From Herpetosiphonaceae bacterium (GTDB lineage: Bacteria; Chloroflexota; Chloroflexia; Chloroflexales; Kallotenuaceae), in the NCBI GenBank assembly GCA_036374795.1, contig DASUTC010000346.1, positions 1-35,580 of the forward strand: a stretch of 35,580 nt of DNA, read 5' to 3'. A model generated the notes under the pieces. That model made no database searches. It was not told the DNA's origin and saw only the letters and a list, made by a program, of their open reading frames with translations. Shown here in pieces: positions 8,020 through 16,671 of the stretch (its first letter is position 1; each line of letters begins with the position of its first letter). A program made the translations under genes and the position numbers.

Positions 8020-8757
8020 TTACGCGACGTGCGTCAATTTGGCACTGACCCGCCACAGGCGTTGCTGCACGGCAGGCGCGTGCGCGTAGGGGCTCGCTGC
8101 AATCGGTTGCGTACCTTTGAAGAACGTGCCGGTCACGTCAGCCACCGCCGGTGACGAGGCAAGATAGACGGGTCCGGCGGCGGCTTGCTCTGGGGTGGAC
8201 GACACCAGCTTCAGGAGCCACCGGATGGGCGCGGCCGCTTCCTGCATGAAATCGGACCTGACCAGGCCGGGATGCACGGCATTGACGGTGACGCCGGTGC
8301 CTGCAAGCCGCCGGGCGAGCTCACACGTACAGAGGAGATTGCACATCTTGGACGCACCGAAGGCCCGCACCGCACGCCAGTGCTGGGTACCCTGCAGATC
8401 ATCAAAAGTGAGTTCAGTGGTCGAGGGGGCGGTGAGGGTGAGGATGCGCGAAGGGGTTGGCAGCTCCGCTGGATCGTACAGCAAGGTAGTCAAGAGAAAC
8501 GGACCAAGATGGTTGGTCGCCAACATCACCTCCAAGCCATCCGGGGTCAGTCGCCGCGCTGCGGTGTAGACCGCTGCGTTGTTGATGAGGACATCGAGTC
8601 GATCATAGGTGTGCTTGAAGGCGCGCACCGCGGAGCGAATTGACTGCTGGTCGGCTACATCGAGGCGCAAGACCGCCACGCGCGTCGTGCCCGTCGCGCG
8701 CTGGATGGCGGTCGCGGCAGCGTTACCACGCTCCAGATCACGGCACCCAAGGACCAC
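8020..8757 (-). pseudogene. Short-chain dehydrogenase/reductase lacking its N-terminus
   Basis: The open frame extends to 8859, but homology to SDR enzymes begins only at about 8757 with ATVVLGCRDLERG. From there it is good: LRLDVADQQSI, LDVLINNAAVY (the NNAG-type motif), the catalytic-region SKMCNLL after a degraded Tyr position (FGASK in place of YxxSK), and VHPGLVRSDF. The first 30 or so residues with the TGxxxGIG nucleotide-binding motif are absent. The sequence before 8757 is an IS end shared with 8759-8822 and 15040-15102. The N-terminus was therefore cut off by an IS. Loss of both the Rossmann glycine motif and the active-site Tyr says it is not a working enzyme. A GNAT remnant follows 24 bp downstream. 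Confidence 0.75.
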
Positions 8758-8758
8758 C

Positions 8759-8822
8759 GTGGCACACCAAGCCGTATGATCCTTTACATATAGCTGTCCA
8801 TGAGATGGCAGACTGCTCCTTG
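8759..8822 (+). repeat. Solo IS end, matching the right end of the rve-type IS
   Basis: GTGGCACACC through TATGATCCTTTACATATAGC and CAGACTGCTCCTTG matches the reverse complement of 15040-15102 with about six differences in 62. No transposase lies next to it. It is oriented as the left end of an inverted pair with 15102, so the 6.3 kb between them is bounded by related IS ends. Confidence 0.8.
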
Positions 8823-9133
8823 CAAGCGGACATGGATCATGAGTGGCGGCTGGTTGCACGTGGCGTGCCTGGTCCTCCTGCTACTCAGGTCTTTCTGCTC
8901 ATCACGTTCCTAGCCTATGGCCCCCAGTTATCTTGGACCATTGGTGCTGCCCCAGTGTACGACAGGGAGATAGGATCGTATGGTAGCCCCTCACCGAGCT
9001 ACTTATAACCATTCCCCCATCCGCCGCTTCCTTGCTTTATGGGGACACCATGCTGGCGCTGTGCCGTGATCAATATTCCTCCCAGGGAAGCACGAGGGTC
9101 CCAGCAGCACGACGAGCGTTGGAGAAGAACATC

Positions 9134-10648
9134 ATGCCACCTTCAGATCGCAGACCACAGGACCAAGTTGTTGGATTAAAAACACAGACACCGCCGACGA
9201 AGATGCGTGTCGTACGGTCAGTTCAGCGCGATTCGTCCCCGTCCTTGGCAGCGCACGCACCTGACCTGCATATCCGAAGACCCAGTGCGCGGCAGATCCT
9301 TCAACTGCAACGGACGGTCGGCAATCGCGCGACAGGACACCTGGTATTGCGAGTCACGGACGCAGAGGCGTTCGGTGAGCGTGGAAATGAAAGCACCAGC
9401 GGTGGTAACGGGGTATCGGCTGAGGGGCGGTCTAGCGAACAAGGTGCAATCGCTGGGGAGAATGGCACAGGTGGTGCCGTGGGCTTCGGTGGCATAGACG
9501 TCAGTAATGGCATGAATGACCTGGGCCTGGGAGGCGACGTAAGAAGCTTCGATGTTGGCTTAGGCGGCTTCGGTAACGTAGATGTCAGTAATGGCATGAA
9601 TAGCCTGGGCCTGGGAGGCGACGTGGGTAGTTACGTTGGCGGCTTCGGTAACGCAGACCTCAGTGGTGGCATGAATAGCCCGGGCTGGGGCGGCTCAGTC
9701 GCTGACCACATGTATGATCCGACGGGATTCGCTGGCTCCGCCACTGGTCAGTTGTACGATCCGACACGATTCACTGGCTCGGCTATGGGCCAGTTGTATG
9801 ATTCGACGCGATTCGCTAGCTCGGCTATGGGCCAGTTGTATGATCCGACACGATTGGCTAGCTCGGCTATGGGCCAGTTGTATGATCCAACGCGATTCGC
9901 TGGCTCGGCCATTGGCCAGTTGTACGATCCAACGCGCTTCGCCGGCTGGGCCTTTTCGGCTCAGATGCCAGGTCTCAGCACCCCATTTGGTAGTTTGGGC
10001 AGTTGGAGTAATCGGGGCTTTGCAACCCAGATGCTCGACCAACCCGGCGCATTCCCTAGCAACTCGCCCCACATGTGGAGTATCAATGCCCCATACCCCC
10101 CAGGCAGCTTGCTCACAGCCCCGCAGCCTCCCCAACCCGGCTCAAAGGGAGGCCCTACGATCAGCTTTGGAGAGAAAGCGAATCGTGCAGTTGTGACCCC
10201 CCACTCGTGGGGGGTGCTTGAGAAGGTGCTGGTGAAGAGTGGTAATGCGGCCGCGACGATCACCAGCACGTACCGTAGGCCCGAAGATCAGGCGCGAGCC
10301 ATGTACAACAACATCGGCAAGAAAGGCGTGGCCCACCAGCGAGGCCTCTACGGTCCGGCTGGCAACGAGGTGATCAGCGTGTATGAGAGGTCACTGGCGG
10401 CGGGTAAGACTCGCGCCGAAATTCTTGCGGATATGGCGGCGGCGATCGAGCAGATAGGTGCCGGTCTCGTTTCGAAGCACAGTGGTGATCACAGTGTCCT
10501 TGGCGTGATCGATATTGACCCTATCTCGATCGCCAACCACGCCGCTTTTCTCGAAGCTATCAAGGCTGCCATCAAAGATAGACTGATATCAAATTTTCTT
10601 CAGCCCCCCAAAGATCCGGCCTATCATATCGAGATTCCGCAGCGCTAA
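9134..10648 (+). CDS. eCIS-cargo-like protein with repeats and a C-terminal M15-like peptidase domain
   Basis: 504 aa, starting at the ATG behind GGAGAAGAACATC; an in-frame TTG at 9032 is possible but has no ribosome binding site. At residues 56-71 is LQLQRTVGNRATGHLV, the short leader-like motif (LQRxxGNxA) I know from proteins linked to extracellular contractile injection systems, such as DUF4157 proteins. Residues 118-190 hold three Gly-rich repeats (DVSNGMNSLGLGGDV type). Residues 194-270 hold 14-aa repeats (YDPTRFAGSAMGQL type). The C-terminus (about 345-504) resembles M15/VanY-type zinc peptidases: STYRRPEDQ (the usual SGYR..Q), SKHSGDHSVLGVIDID (H-x6-D at H453/D460) and AYHIEI (H498). 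Family members of M15 cut peptidoglycan peptides. No injection-system genes are in the window. A hairpin terminator follows. Cargo status is inference. Confidence 0.65.
   Translation: MPPSDRRPQDQVVGLKTQTPPTKMRVVRSVQRDSSPSLAAHAPDLHIRRPSARQILQLQRTVGNRATGHLVLRVTDAEAFGERGNESTSGGNGVSAEGRSSEQGAIAGENGTGGAVGFGGIDVSNGMNDLGLGGDVRSFDVGLGGFGNVDVSNGMNSLGLGGDVGSYVGGFGNADLSGGMNSPGWGGSVADHMYDPTGFAGSATGQLYDPTRFTGSAMGQLYDSTRFASSAMGQLYDPTRLASSAMGQLYDPTRFAGSAIGQLYDPTRFAGWAFSAQMPGLSTPFGSLGSWSNRGFATQMLDQPGAFPSNSPHMWSINAPYPPGSLLTAPQPPQPGSKGGPTISFGEKANRAVVTPHSWGVLEKVLVKSGNAAATITSTYRRPEDQARAMYNNIGKKGVAHQRGLYGPAGNEVISVYERSLAAGKTRAEILADMAAAIEQIGAGLVSKHSGDHSVLGVIDIDPISIANHAAFLEAIKAAIKDRLISNFLQPPKDPAYHIEIPQR
9713..9946 (+). 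repeat. 42-bp tandem repeats encoding 14-aa units
   Basis: Five full copies and one partial copy of a 42-bp unit encode YDPTRFAGSAMGQL variants. Copies differ at few positions, at both synonymous and non-synonymous sites, which suggests recent expansion by slippage or unequal exchange. Confidence 0.85.
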
Positions 10649-10665
10649 AGCGCACCCAACCACGC

Positions 10666-10694
10666 ACACAAGCAGGCAATGTGCCTGCTTGTGT
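10666..10694 (+). terminator. Strong hairpin after the eCIS-cargo-like gene
   Basis: ACACAAGCAGGCA (10666-10678) pairs perfectly with TGCCTGCTTGTGT (10682-10694), a 13-bp stem with a 3-nt loop, starting 18 bp after the stop codon. No T-tract follows. Confidence 0.65.
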
Positions 10695-11140
10695 TGTGAT
10701 GCATCCTGCATATGTTGATGATCACAAGGGTGTGGCAAGAATCACGGCGCTGCCAGAGGTCACGTAGATCTCGGTGGCATAGCGATGCGGAACAGTGAGC
10801 CAGAAGCTGCGCACGGGATCGCTCCAGCTCTGCCGCCATTCACTATGTTGTCTCAGCGAAGATGGGTATGGTACGCCACGAGGGTCAGTGCTGCAACACG
10901 GGCACCGGCGGACCTGCCAGTCATAGTCCAGGTATACGGGACATATGGTTGGCGAGGTTTGGCGAGGATGACCTCTCTATCTCGCTAGCAATGGGCGCAC
11001 CAGCAGCGAAATCACGATAATCGGTGATACCCGCAAGCCCTGTGTTGTAAGGCGCTGCACCAGCGGGCCACTATTGGTCGCCTCGACTAAGACAATGGTG
11101 CTGGGATGAAAAGGTTAAAGCCGAGTCGCCAGGGCCGTCC
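10695..11140. other. Intergenic debris between the cargo gene and the IS
   Basis: No intact gene. On the minus strand around 11100-11010 the reading TIVLVEATNSGPLVQRL faintly recalls the N-terminus of IS110 transposases (EATG...L...G). It is too short and altered to call. Confidence 0.35.
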
Positions 11141-11181
11141 GTTGCACACTGAGCGATATGCTTTATAGCTGTCCATTAAAT
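11141..11181 (+). repeat. Left terminal inverted repeat of the rve IS
   Basis: TATAGCTGTCCATTAAAT differs from the right-end TATAGCTGTCTATTAGAT at two of 18 positions. The outer part (GTTGCACACTGAGCGATATG) also resembles the right end, with small gaps. Confidence 0.65.
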
Positions 11182-11201
11182 AACCAATCACCTTGCTCGT
11201 C

Positions 11202-11804
11202 CTAGACAGCAGTATCCAGTGGTAGAGCCAGTTGCACTCGTTCCGCTTGTTCCGTCACCTTTTTGCGGACGACGTAAAGAGGCAATGGATACGCTTTTTT
11301 CCATTCTTCATCGCTCAATTCCCAGAGAGGAAGTTGGGGTGAGCGATATGGCGTATCATAGAGCTGTGGGTTGGCAATACTGCGGGGATGTTTGTGATCC
11401 GGTTGATAGTTGACCGTATAGTGGGCCAGCGTCATCTCATCAAACACAATCGTCATATGTTCTGCATATAACCAGACGATCACGCCCTCCTGGGCTAAGC
11501 CAGCCTCAGCATAAATCCGCCAATTACGAAAGCGCAGGTAGCCAAGCCGATCAACCCGTCGGCGGGTGCGCGTGGAATAAAAGACATAGTGCAGCTCAGC
11601 TTCGCTATAGACCCGCCCACGGACCCACGCAAGCACCTGAAACGGGCTCCGGCGTCCATCCTCCCGCTGCTGATGCGCAAAATGCTCTTGATAATTGTAG
11701 TCAGCCACCCAGCGCGCGTGGGCATCCAGCACGGCCTCCCACATCGTCGCCTGCTCGAACTGCGCGTCGGCCATTCTGCGCTGGATGCTGAACAGCGCCT
11801 CAAT
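11202..11804 (-). pseudogene. C-terminal part of the split rve transposase
   Basis: From the insertion junction at 11804 the minus strand reads IEALFSIQRRMADAQFEQA and goes on to VADYNYQEHFAHQQREDGRR, SPFQVLAWVRGRV, YRSPQLPLWELSDEEW and LALPLDTAV. This is the C-terminal domain that follows the integrase core in about 580-aa rve transposases; YNYQxHxAHxxRxDGR is characteristic. It continues the frame of 14839-13696: 14839 to 11202 is 3638 nt, and minus the 1895-nt insertion it is 1743 nt, exactly 581 codons. An internal ATG at 11774 could give a 190-aa protein, but no good ribosome site precedes it. Confidence 0.85.
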
Positions 11805-11805
11805 G
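11800..11805. other. Left attachment core (attL-like)
   Basis: TCAATG at the left junction; outside is transposase coding sequence (CAGCGCC on the plus strand), inside is element DNA (GTCTAATTGC). Confidence 0.7.
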
Positions 11806-11934
11806 GTCTAATTGCAAATGATAAATTTTGCCTGAGCCGCTTCGTCCGGCTTACGTTGCGCTGGTATCGTTCGCAACCACCTATCCCACCATCGCGGTAT
11901 CCTCGTGCTGAAACCTATCAGCAGGGAGGTACCG

Positions 11935-12159
11935 ATGAAAGCACGACCATGGCGGGTGCGGCAACAGTTCGTCGACCGAGGACCCGCAACGCAGCGGTGG
12001 GCCCAGGCCTATCAAGCGCTGCTGACATGGACCGTGGACCGACCGTCCCAGCCAGCGACGAACCTCACTCGCACGCATGACGCACAGGAGGCCACTTATG
12101 CGCCTGGCTCTGTATGTACGAGTCTCGACCCCGCGCCAAGCCCAGAACCAGGGGCTTGA
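11935..12159 (+). CDS. Possible small protein upstream of the serine recombinase
   Basis: A 74-aa frame begins at an ATG just behind GGGAGGTACCG and overlaps the recombinase start by 62 nt. The N-terminus (MKARPWRVRQQFVDRG, then WAQAYQALLTW) looks protein-like, basic and helical; the tail is low in information. It could be an accessory (directionality) factor or just a translated leader. I do not recognise it. Confidence 0.35.
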   Translation: MKARPWRVRQQFVDRGPATQRWAQAYQALLTWTVDRPSQPATNLTRTHDAQEATYAPGSVCTSLDPAPSPEPGA

Positions 12160-13750
12160 CCAGCAGCTGGTGCGCTTACGTGCCTACGCGGCCGAGCAGC
12201 AGTGGAGTATCGCCGAGGCGGACATCTTCTGTGACGATGGCTATAGTGGTGCGACGTTGGCACGTCCTGCGCTGGCACGGCTCCGCGATCAGATTGCGCG
12301 GGCCACCTATACCCATCTGCTCCTGACGGCACCCGATCGCTTGGCGCGCAACTATGTCCACCAAGTTTTGCTGTTAGAGGAGTGGACTCAGGCTGGGTGC
12401 GCGGTCATGTTTGTGGAGCGGGCCATGACCCATGATCCGCATGACCAACTCGTGTTGCAGATTCGGGGCGCGGTCGCCGAATATGAGCGCAGTTTGATTG
12501 CCGAACGGATGTGGCGTGGTCGGCAGGCCAAGCTCCGGGCTGGGGTCTTGTTGCCCTGGAGTCGTCCGCCCTATGGCTACCTCGTCGATCCCGATACTCC
12601 GCGCGACCCCCGTGGCGTACAGTTAAACCCCATGACCGCGCCGCTCGTCGCGGAGATCTTTACCCGCTACACCACCGAACCGGGCAGGTTGCTCGGCCTC
12701 GCGAAAGCGTTGACGCAGCTGGACGTTCCCTCGCCGTATGGCAAAGCCCGCTGGAATGCGAGTACGCTCCACGGCATCCTCAGCAACCCGGTGTACACCG
12801 GCGTGGTGTATGCCGGACGGATGCGCACACGCGCGGTCAGCACGCGCCAGTCGCCAACGCGGCCGGTCCCGCCACCCGCCCGCTCGACGCGCATCACCCC
12901 ACCGAGTGACTGGACTCTGGTCGCGCATATTCCGGCCATCGTCACGCAGGAGGTGTTTGACCAGGTCCAAGCCAAGTTAGCCCAAAATCAGCGCTGGGCC
13001 ACGCGGCACAATACGGCGTATGAGTATTTGTTGCGTGCCTTGGTAAGCTGTGGCGTGTGCCAGCGCGCGTGTATGGGCTGCGCGCGCAAGCACCTGCGCT
13101 ACTACGTATGTCTCGGGAAAGGCAATCCTATCGTCGTGGCGCGCGATACGAAGTGTCGATCCCGCTACATTCCGGCGGCCCAGCTCGACACGTTGGTGTG
13201 GCAAGACCTGTGTACGTTGCTCCTGCAGCCTGAGGTGATCCAAGAAGCCTTGTATCGGGCGCAAGCAGGAGACTGGCTGCCCCAGGAGGTGCTGGCGCGG
13301 CGCCCTGGGTTGCGCAACGCACACGCCCACCTGAGTCAACAAGTCGAGCGGTTAACGATGGCCTATCTCGACCAGGTGATACCGTTGGAGGAATATCGCC
13401 GTCGACGGCACGACATCGAGCAGCGCCAACACAGCTTCGACACGCAGATCCGGCACCTGGAAGCACAAGCGGCGCAGCAGGCGAACCTCGCCGCAATTAG
13501 TACCTCGATTGAGGATTTTTGTCGGCGCGTACGGATGGGGGTAGATCAGGCAACCTTCGCGCAAAAACGGCAACTGATTGAGTTGTTAGTGGACCGGGTG
13601 GTGGTGACGGAGGAGGACGTGGAGATCCGGTACGTGATCCCCACGTCCCCGGAAAGTGAACAGATCAAATTTTATCAGTTGCGTTTAGACTATTTCAATG
13701 TAGGACTGCCAGGGCTGCCGTTTATCAATTTGCTCTTTCCGAATTCCTAA
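12098..13750 (+). CDS. Large serine recombinase (resolvase-recombinase-zinc ribbon)
   Basis: 550 aa from the ATG at 12098, 7 nt behind AGGAGG; an earlier ATG at 12077 adds seven residues but has no such site. The N-terminal resolvase domain has the nucleophile in LALYVRVST (Ser10), DDGYSGATLARPAL, and TAPDRLARN with catalytic-site arginines. The recombinase domain follows from about 150 (PPYGYL, then NASTLHGILSNPVYTGVVYAG). A zinc-ribbon segment is at about 310-370 (SCGVC...C...C), and then a long helical, probably coiled-coil stretch (LSQQVERL to LEAQAAQ). The gene runs through the right junction at 13700. The last 17 codons (VGLPGLPFINLLFPNS and stop) are antisense transposase DNA, so the C-terminus depends on the insertion site. 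It is probably the integrase of this element. Confidence 0.92.
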   Translation: MRLALYVRVSTPRQAQNQGLDQQLVRLRAYAAEQQWSIAEADIFCDDGYSGATLARPALARLRDQIARATYTHLLLTAPDRLARNYVHQVLLLEEWTQAGCAVMFVERAMTHDPHDQLVLQIRGAVAEYERSLIAERMWRGRQAKLRAGVLLPWSRPPYGYLVDPDTPRDPRGVQLNPMTAPLVAEIFTRYTTEPGRLLGLAKALTQLDVPSPYGKARWNASTLHGILSNPVYTGVVYAGRMRTRAVSTRQSPTRPVPPPARSTRITPPSDWTLVAHIPAIVTQEVFDQVQAKLAQNQRWATRHNTAYEYLLRALVSCGVCQRACMGCARKHLRYYVCLGKGNPIVVARDTKCRSRYIPAAQLDTLVWQDLCTLLLQPEVIQEALYRAQAGDWLPQEVLARRPGLRNAHAHLSQQVERLTMAYLDQVIPLEEYRRRRHDIEQRQHSFDTQIRHLEAQAAQQANLAAISTSIEDFCRRVRMGVDQATFAQKRQLIELLVDRVVVTEEDVEIRYVIPTSPESEQIKFYQLRLDYFNVGLPGLPFINLLFPNS

Positions 13751-14839
13751 CGCATGATAAATTTCAAGCGCTTTCTTGGCCCGAAAGACCGCACCACCAT
13801 CCGTGACAATCGCTTCCGGTACGCCATGATTCCGAACAGCGAGAAAGAATACGAAGAGGTAGGTGGTCAAATCTTGCGATCGTGTCACGACACTTGCCAA
13901 CACCGCACGACTATAATTATCCATGATCGTAATACAATACATCATTCCACCGACTAACCTACACATATCCAAATATCGTATATCAATGCTCCAATATTGA
14001 TGTCTTCGTGTCGCTTGAAAGGGCATCTCTTGTGGTTCATGCGGCTGCTTTGGGGCGCGTGGCTGGTGATAGATCGCCCGATTCAGCGCCATAATGCGTC
14101 CACACTGGCGCGGACTCAGCTTGACCCCCAATGCTTGCTTGAGGGCAGCGCTCATGCGGAAAGCCCCCAGGCGGGGATTCTTTTGGAGGCGGCGGATGGT
14201 CAGCAGCACCTTCAGCGTGACCTTGCGGACGCGCCGTTTCGGCGCATGCGAACGGGGCACCAGGGCCGCTAAGTTCTCCGTCGCCCAGCGCTTCAAGATC
14301 GCATCCATCGTCGGACGGCTCGTGCACAAATACGCCGCGATGGACTGTTTGCCCCAGCCTTCGATGTGGAGTTGGATGATCGCGCGCCGACGATCTACCG
14401 GTGACATCGCATGAAAGGGCGGATACCGCCGCTGCGCTGGTGGGACCGGCGGGGTTTCAGCCAGCACGCGCTTAATCGTCCGCGCACCGGGACGGTAGTT
14501 GAGTTGGGCATGACACATGCGTGCGATCTCATTGGGGTTCAGATCGGGATGCTCCCCTTTCAGATCGACGATCAACTGCCGGACGTTGGGCGGGAGGGCC
14601 CGTGGTGCCGGTCGATGCGCAGCAGCAGTGAGACCGGCAAAACCCTCAGTGCCAAAGCGTTGCAGATGGCGATAGAGTGTCCGGACTGGCTCCCCCGTTT
14701 CACGCGCCCGTTCTTCAGCCGAATCGCCAAATAACACCACGGGGCGGATAATTTCGTAGCTGCGTTGTTCCGGCCACCGGAAGCGCAACGCTAACTGTTT
14801 CCATGCTTCAGATGCCGGTGCCTGGTGTCGTTTCCCCAT
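13685..14839 (-). pseudogene. N-terminal part of the split rve (DDE) transposase
   Basis: Starts at the ATG at 14839 behind AAGGGGACTCCAC. Two helix-turn-helix regions come first: about 30-80 with TGEPVRTLYRHLQRFG, and about 150-200 with GWGKQSIAAYLCTSRPTMDA. Then comes an rve integrase core with the first Asp in YWSIDIRYLDM and the second in AIVTDGGAVFR. The third acidic residue, Glu 35 positions after the second Asp (QPWQSYIE), is exactly where the serine-recombinase element entered. After it the frame ends with IV and a stop inside the element. The rest of the gene resumes at 11804. Full length would be 580 aa, as in IS elements of this rve type. I cannot assign an IS family with certainty. 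Confidence 0.88.
13695..13700. other. Right attachment core (attR-like)
   Basis: TCAATG at the right junction, inside the recombinase reading frame; the outside sequence (TAGGACTGCCAGG) is transposase DNA coding, on the minus strand, for PWQSY. Confidence 0.7.
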
Positions 14840-15039
14840 GTGGAGTCCCCTTGAGCGAAGCTGGACTGTAGCGAAGATACGGTGATGCTCGACCACGCTG
14901 GTGTGGCATCGCGCGAAGAGACGGTCCCCGTGCATAGCTGCTGGGCGGAAGAAGATCGCGCAGGACTGTCAAAAAGTATAGGGAACAGAGGAAGCCATGT
15001 CGAGTCGGTGTGGGGGAGGGCTGGGAAGCGAGCACTGAC

Positions 15040-15099
15040 CAAGGAACAGTCTGCCATCTAATAGACAGCTATATGTAAAGGATCATAGGGCTCGGTGTG

Positions 15100-15102
<3 letters not shown>
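15040..15102 (-). repeat. Right terminal repeat of the rve IS
   Basis: Reverse-complement match to the left end at 11141 (imperfect) and to the solo end at 8759-8822 (about 56 of 62). Its outer limit falls on the TAG stop codon of the Excalibur fragment. Confidence 0.75.
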
Positions 15103-15369
<267 letters not shown>

Positions 15370-16080
15370 GAGTTATTTTACTGCTGAATCCGTAACCCAT
15401 GAGCGGCAAGCCAACGAGAGATGCAGCCGAACCAAGCGCTCCAAGCGACGCCTGTGAACGTGGCGAAAATGCGTGCAAACTCGACGTTCTTTTCGCGTAG
15501 CAGGCGCGTCGCTCTAGGTGTGGGTCGCGCGCTCGCGCGTTGTTGCGTCGCTGCGCTCCGCCTACCACCGCGCTGCAGCGGACACCGCTGCGCGGTCAGG
15601 CGCGGCACCGCCCGGCCCTGCGCGCCGGACTCGTGCCTCGTTCCGCGGCGCGCGCCCGGTTGGACGGCAACGAACATCCGAATCTACTCACACGCCTCCA
15701 AACAGGTTACCTGTAACGAGAACATGCAGGACGTGCTCGTCCTATAGCAGCAGGTGATGATAGCTTCACACAACGGAGCAGCGATGCCAGCTGGCATCGC
15801 TGCTCCACGTGCGTATGCTCCAGCAATCCAATCTCCAGCTCACCCTGATGCAGGTCACGCTGCGCCGTCTCGCCTGTGCCACCCCAACCGTGTCGTCTTC
15901 CCCTGATCCATTGACATCCCCTGCGCTGGGTTAGCCCTGCCATCAGATCGGTCGGGGTCCACGATGCGCTCCAGATTTTTCTTGTCTCCAACCTTGCCTT
16001 CCGCATACCTACCCAATCTCGTAATCAGATAGGGAGGCAACGGGATACGATTGAGGCTGGTTATGGTGCCTTGTGCGCTC
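15370..16080. other. Gene-poor interval
   Basis: About 710 bp with no supportable gene. A plus-strand reading near 15421 (PNQALQATPVNVAKMRANS) is of a kind seen in repetitive filler of several genomes. A minus-strand reading near 16060-15930 (NRIPLPPYLITRLGRYAEG) looks protein-like but I cannot name it. The clearest structure is the perfect 32-bp palindrome at 15775-15806. Confidence 0.4.
15775..15806. repeat. Perfect 32-bp palindrome
   Basis: GGAGCAGCGATGCCAG followed by its exact reverse complement. It could form a 14-15 bp hairpin. It may be a bidirectional terminator for transcripts from the DoxX gene side, or a recombination/regulatory site. No T-run is next to it. Confidence 0.6.
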
Positions 16081-16482
16081 CTAGGGCAGGAGCACGAGCG
16101 CGCGCAGCCGGGCATCACGCAGGAACAGTCCACCCCAGATGAGCGCACCAATCATCATCGGAAAGATAACCGCAAACAGCGCTGCCTCGGCACGCATTTG
16201 GGTCGCGATGGCACCGCCGAGGTAGCCGGTGAGCAAGACCGCCCCAAGTACAGCGGTACGCGGGATCGTGTACACCGCCAGGCAGGCAAGCTCGATCAGG
16301 CCGATGGTGACGACCAAGCTGGCAGGATAGCCGAGCCGCGTGGTGGCCTCAATGGCAGGTGCAAGGTGCTGCACCTTGCTGATGGCGTCGAAGGCCAGAA
16401 ACAGAATCGCGAGGGCACTGAGAATCCGTCCAGCCCAGATGGTCAGCTTGGTGGCAGGCCGCGTGTTGGTGAGAGCGAGCAT
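16081..16482 (-). CDS. DoxX-like membrane protein
   Basis: 133 aa from the ATG at 16482 behind a near-perfect AAGGAGGAAAGCC. Four hydrophobic segments are visible: WAGRILSALAILFLAFDAIS, ASLVVTIGLIELACLAVYTI, TAVLGAVLLTGYLGGAIATQ and ALFAVIFPMMIGALIWGGLF. The order and the LGYPASL, LELACL and LGGAIATQMR segments fit the DoxX/DoxX_2 family of small quinone-associated or redox-linked membrane proteins. Length is typical. It is monocistronic, among remnants; its physiological role is not readable from context. Confidence 0.85.
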   Translation of the reverse strand: MLALTNTRPATKLTIWAGRILSALAILFLAFDAISKVQHLAPAIEATTRLGYPASLVVTIGLIELACLAVYTIPRTAVLGAVLLTGYLGGAIATQMRAEAALFAVIFPMMIGALIWGGLFLRDARLRALVLLP

Positions 16483-16671
16483 GGCTTTCCTCCTTATCGG
16501 TTGGTCGTGCCATAATCGTAGCACGGTCGGGTGTCAGATACCGTCACAACGGGGTGAGTGAGCAACCCTGCATCGGGATGCGCGTGCCTGGCTCGTGGCA
16601 AGCAGCTGTGGAGGCGCAGCACACCCGATGACGTGTGCGTGCCGGTTGACGTCGTAGTGCGTGCCTGGTCA

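Larger units (their letters stand above)
11800..13700 (+). mobile_element. Minimal serine-recombinase element (about 1.9 kb) inside the transposase gene
   Basis: Both junctions carry TCAATG (11800-11805 and 13695-13700). The outer flanks are the transposase codons for Tyr-Ile (right) and Glu-Ala-Leu-Phe (left). Removing one repeat plus everything between (1895 bp) restores ...SYIEALFSIQ... in frame. Inside is the large serine recombinase and perhaps one short gene. Insertion leaves only the short shared core, as expected of serine integrases rather than DDE transposition. Confidence 0.85.

Noticed and set aside
10645-10839. Small minus-strand frame beginning MAAELERSRAQLLAHC
   Set aside because: It overlaps the hairpin terminator of the cargo-like gene, has no ribosome site and resembles no family I know.
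15421-15700. Possible integron attC site (PNQALQAT-type reading, GTTGGAC at about 15658)
   Set aside because: The GTTRRRY-like heptamer has no matching RYYYAAC partner at attC distance (GCCGAAC at about 15428 is not complementary and is 230 bp away). No integron integrase is present.
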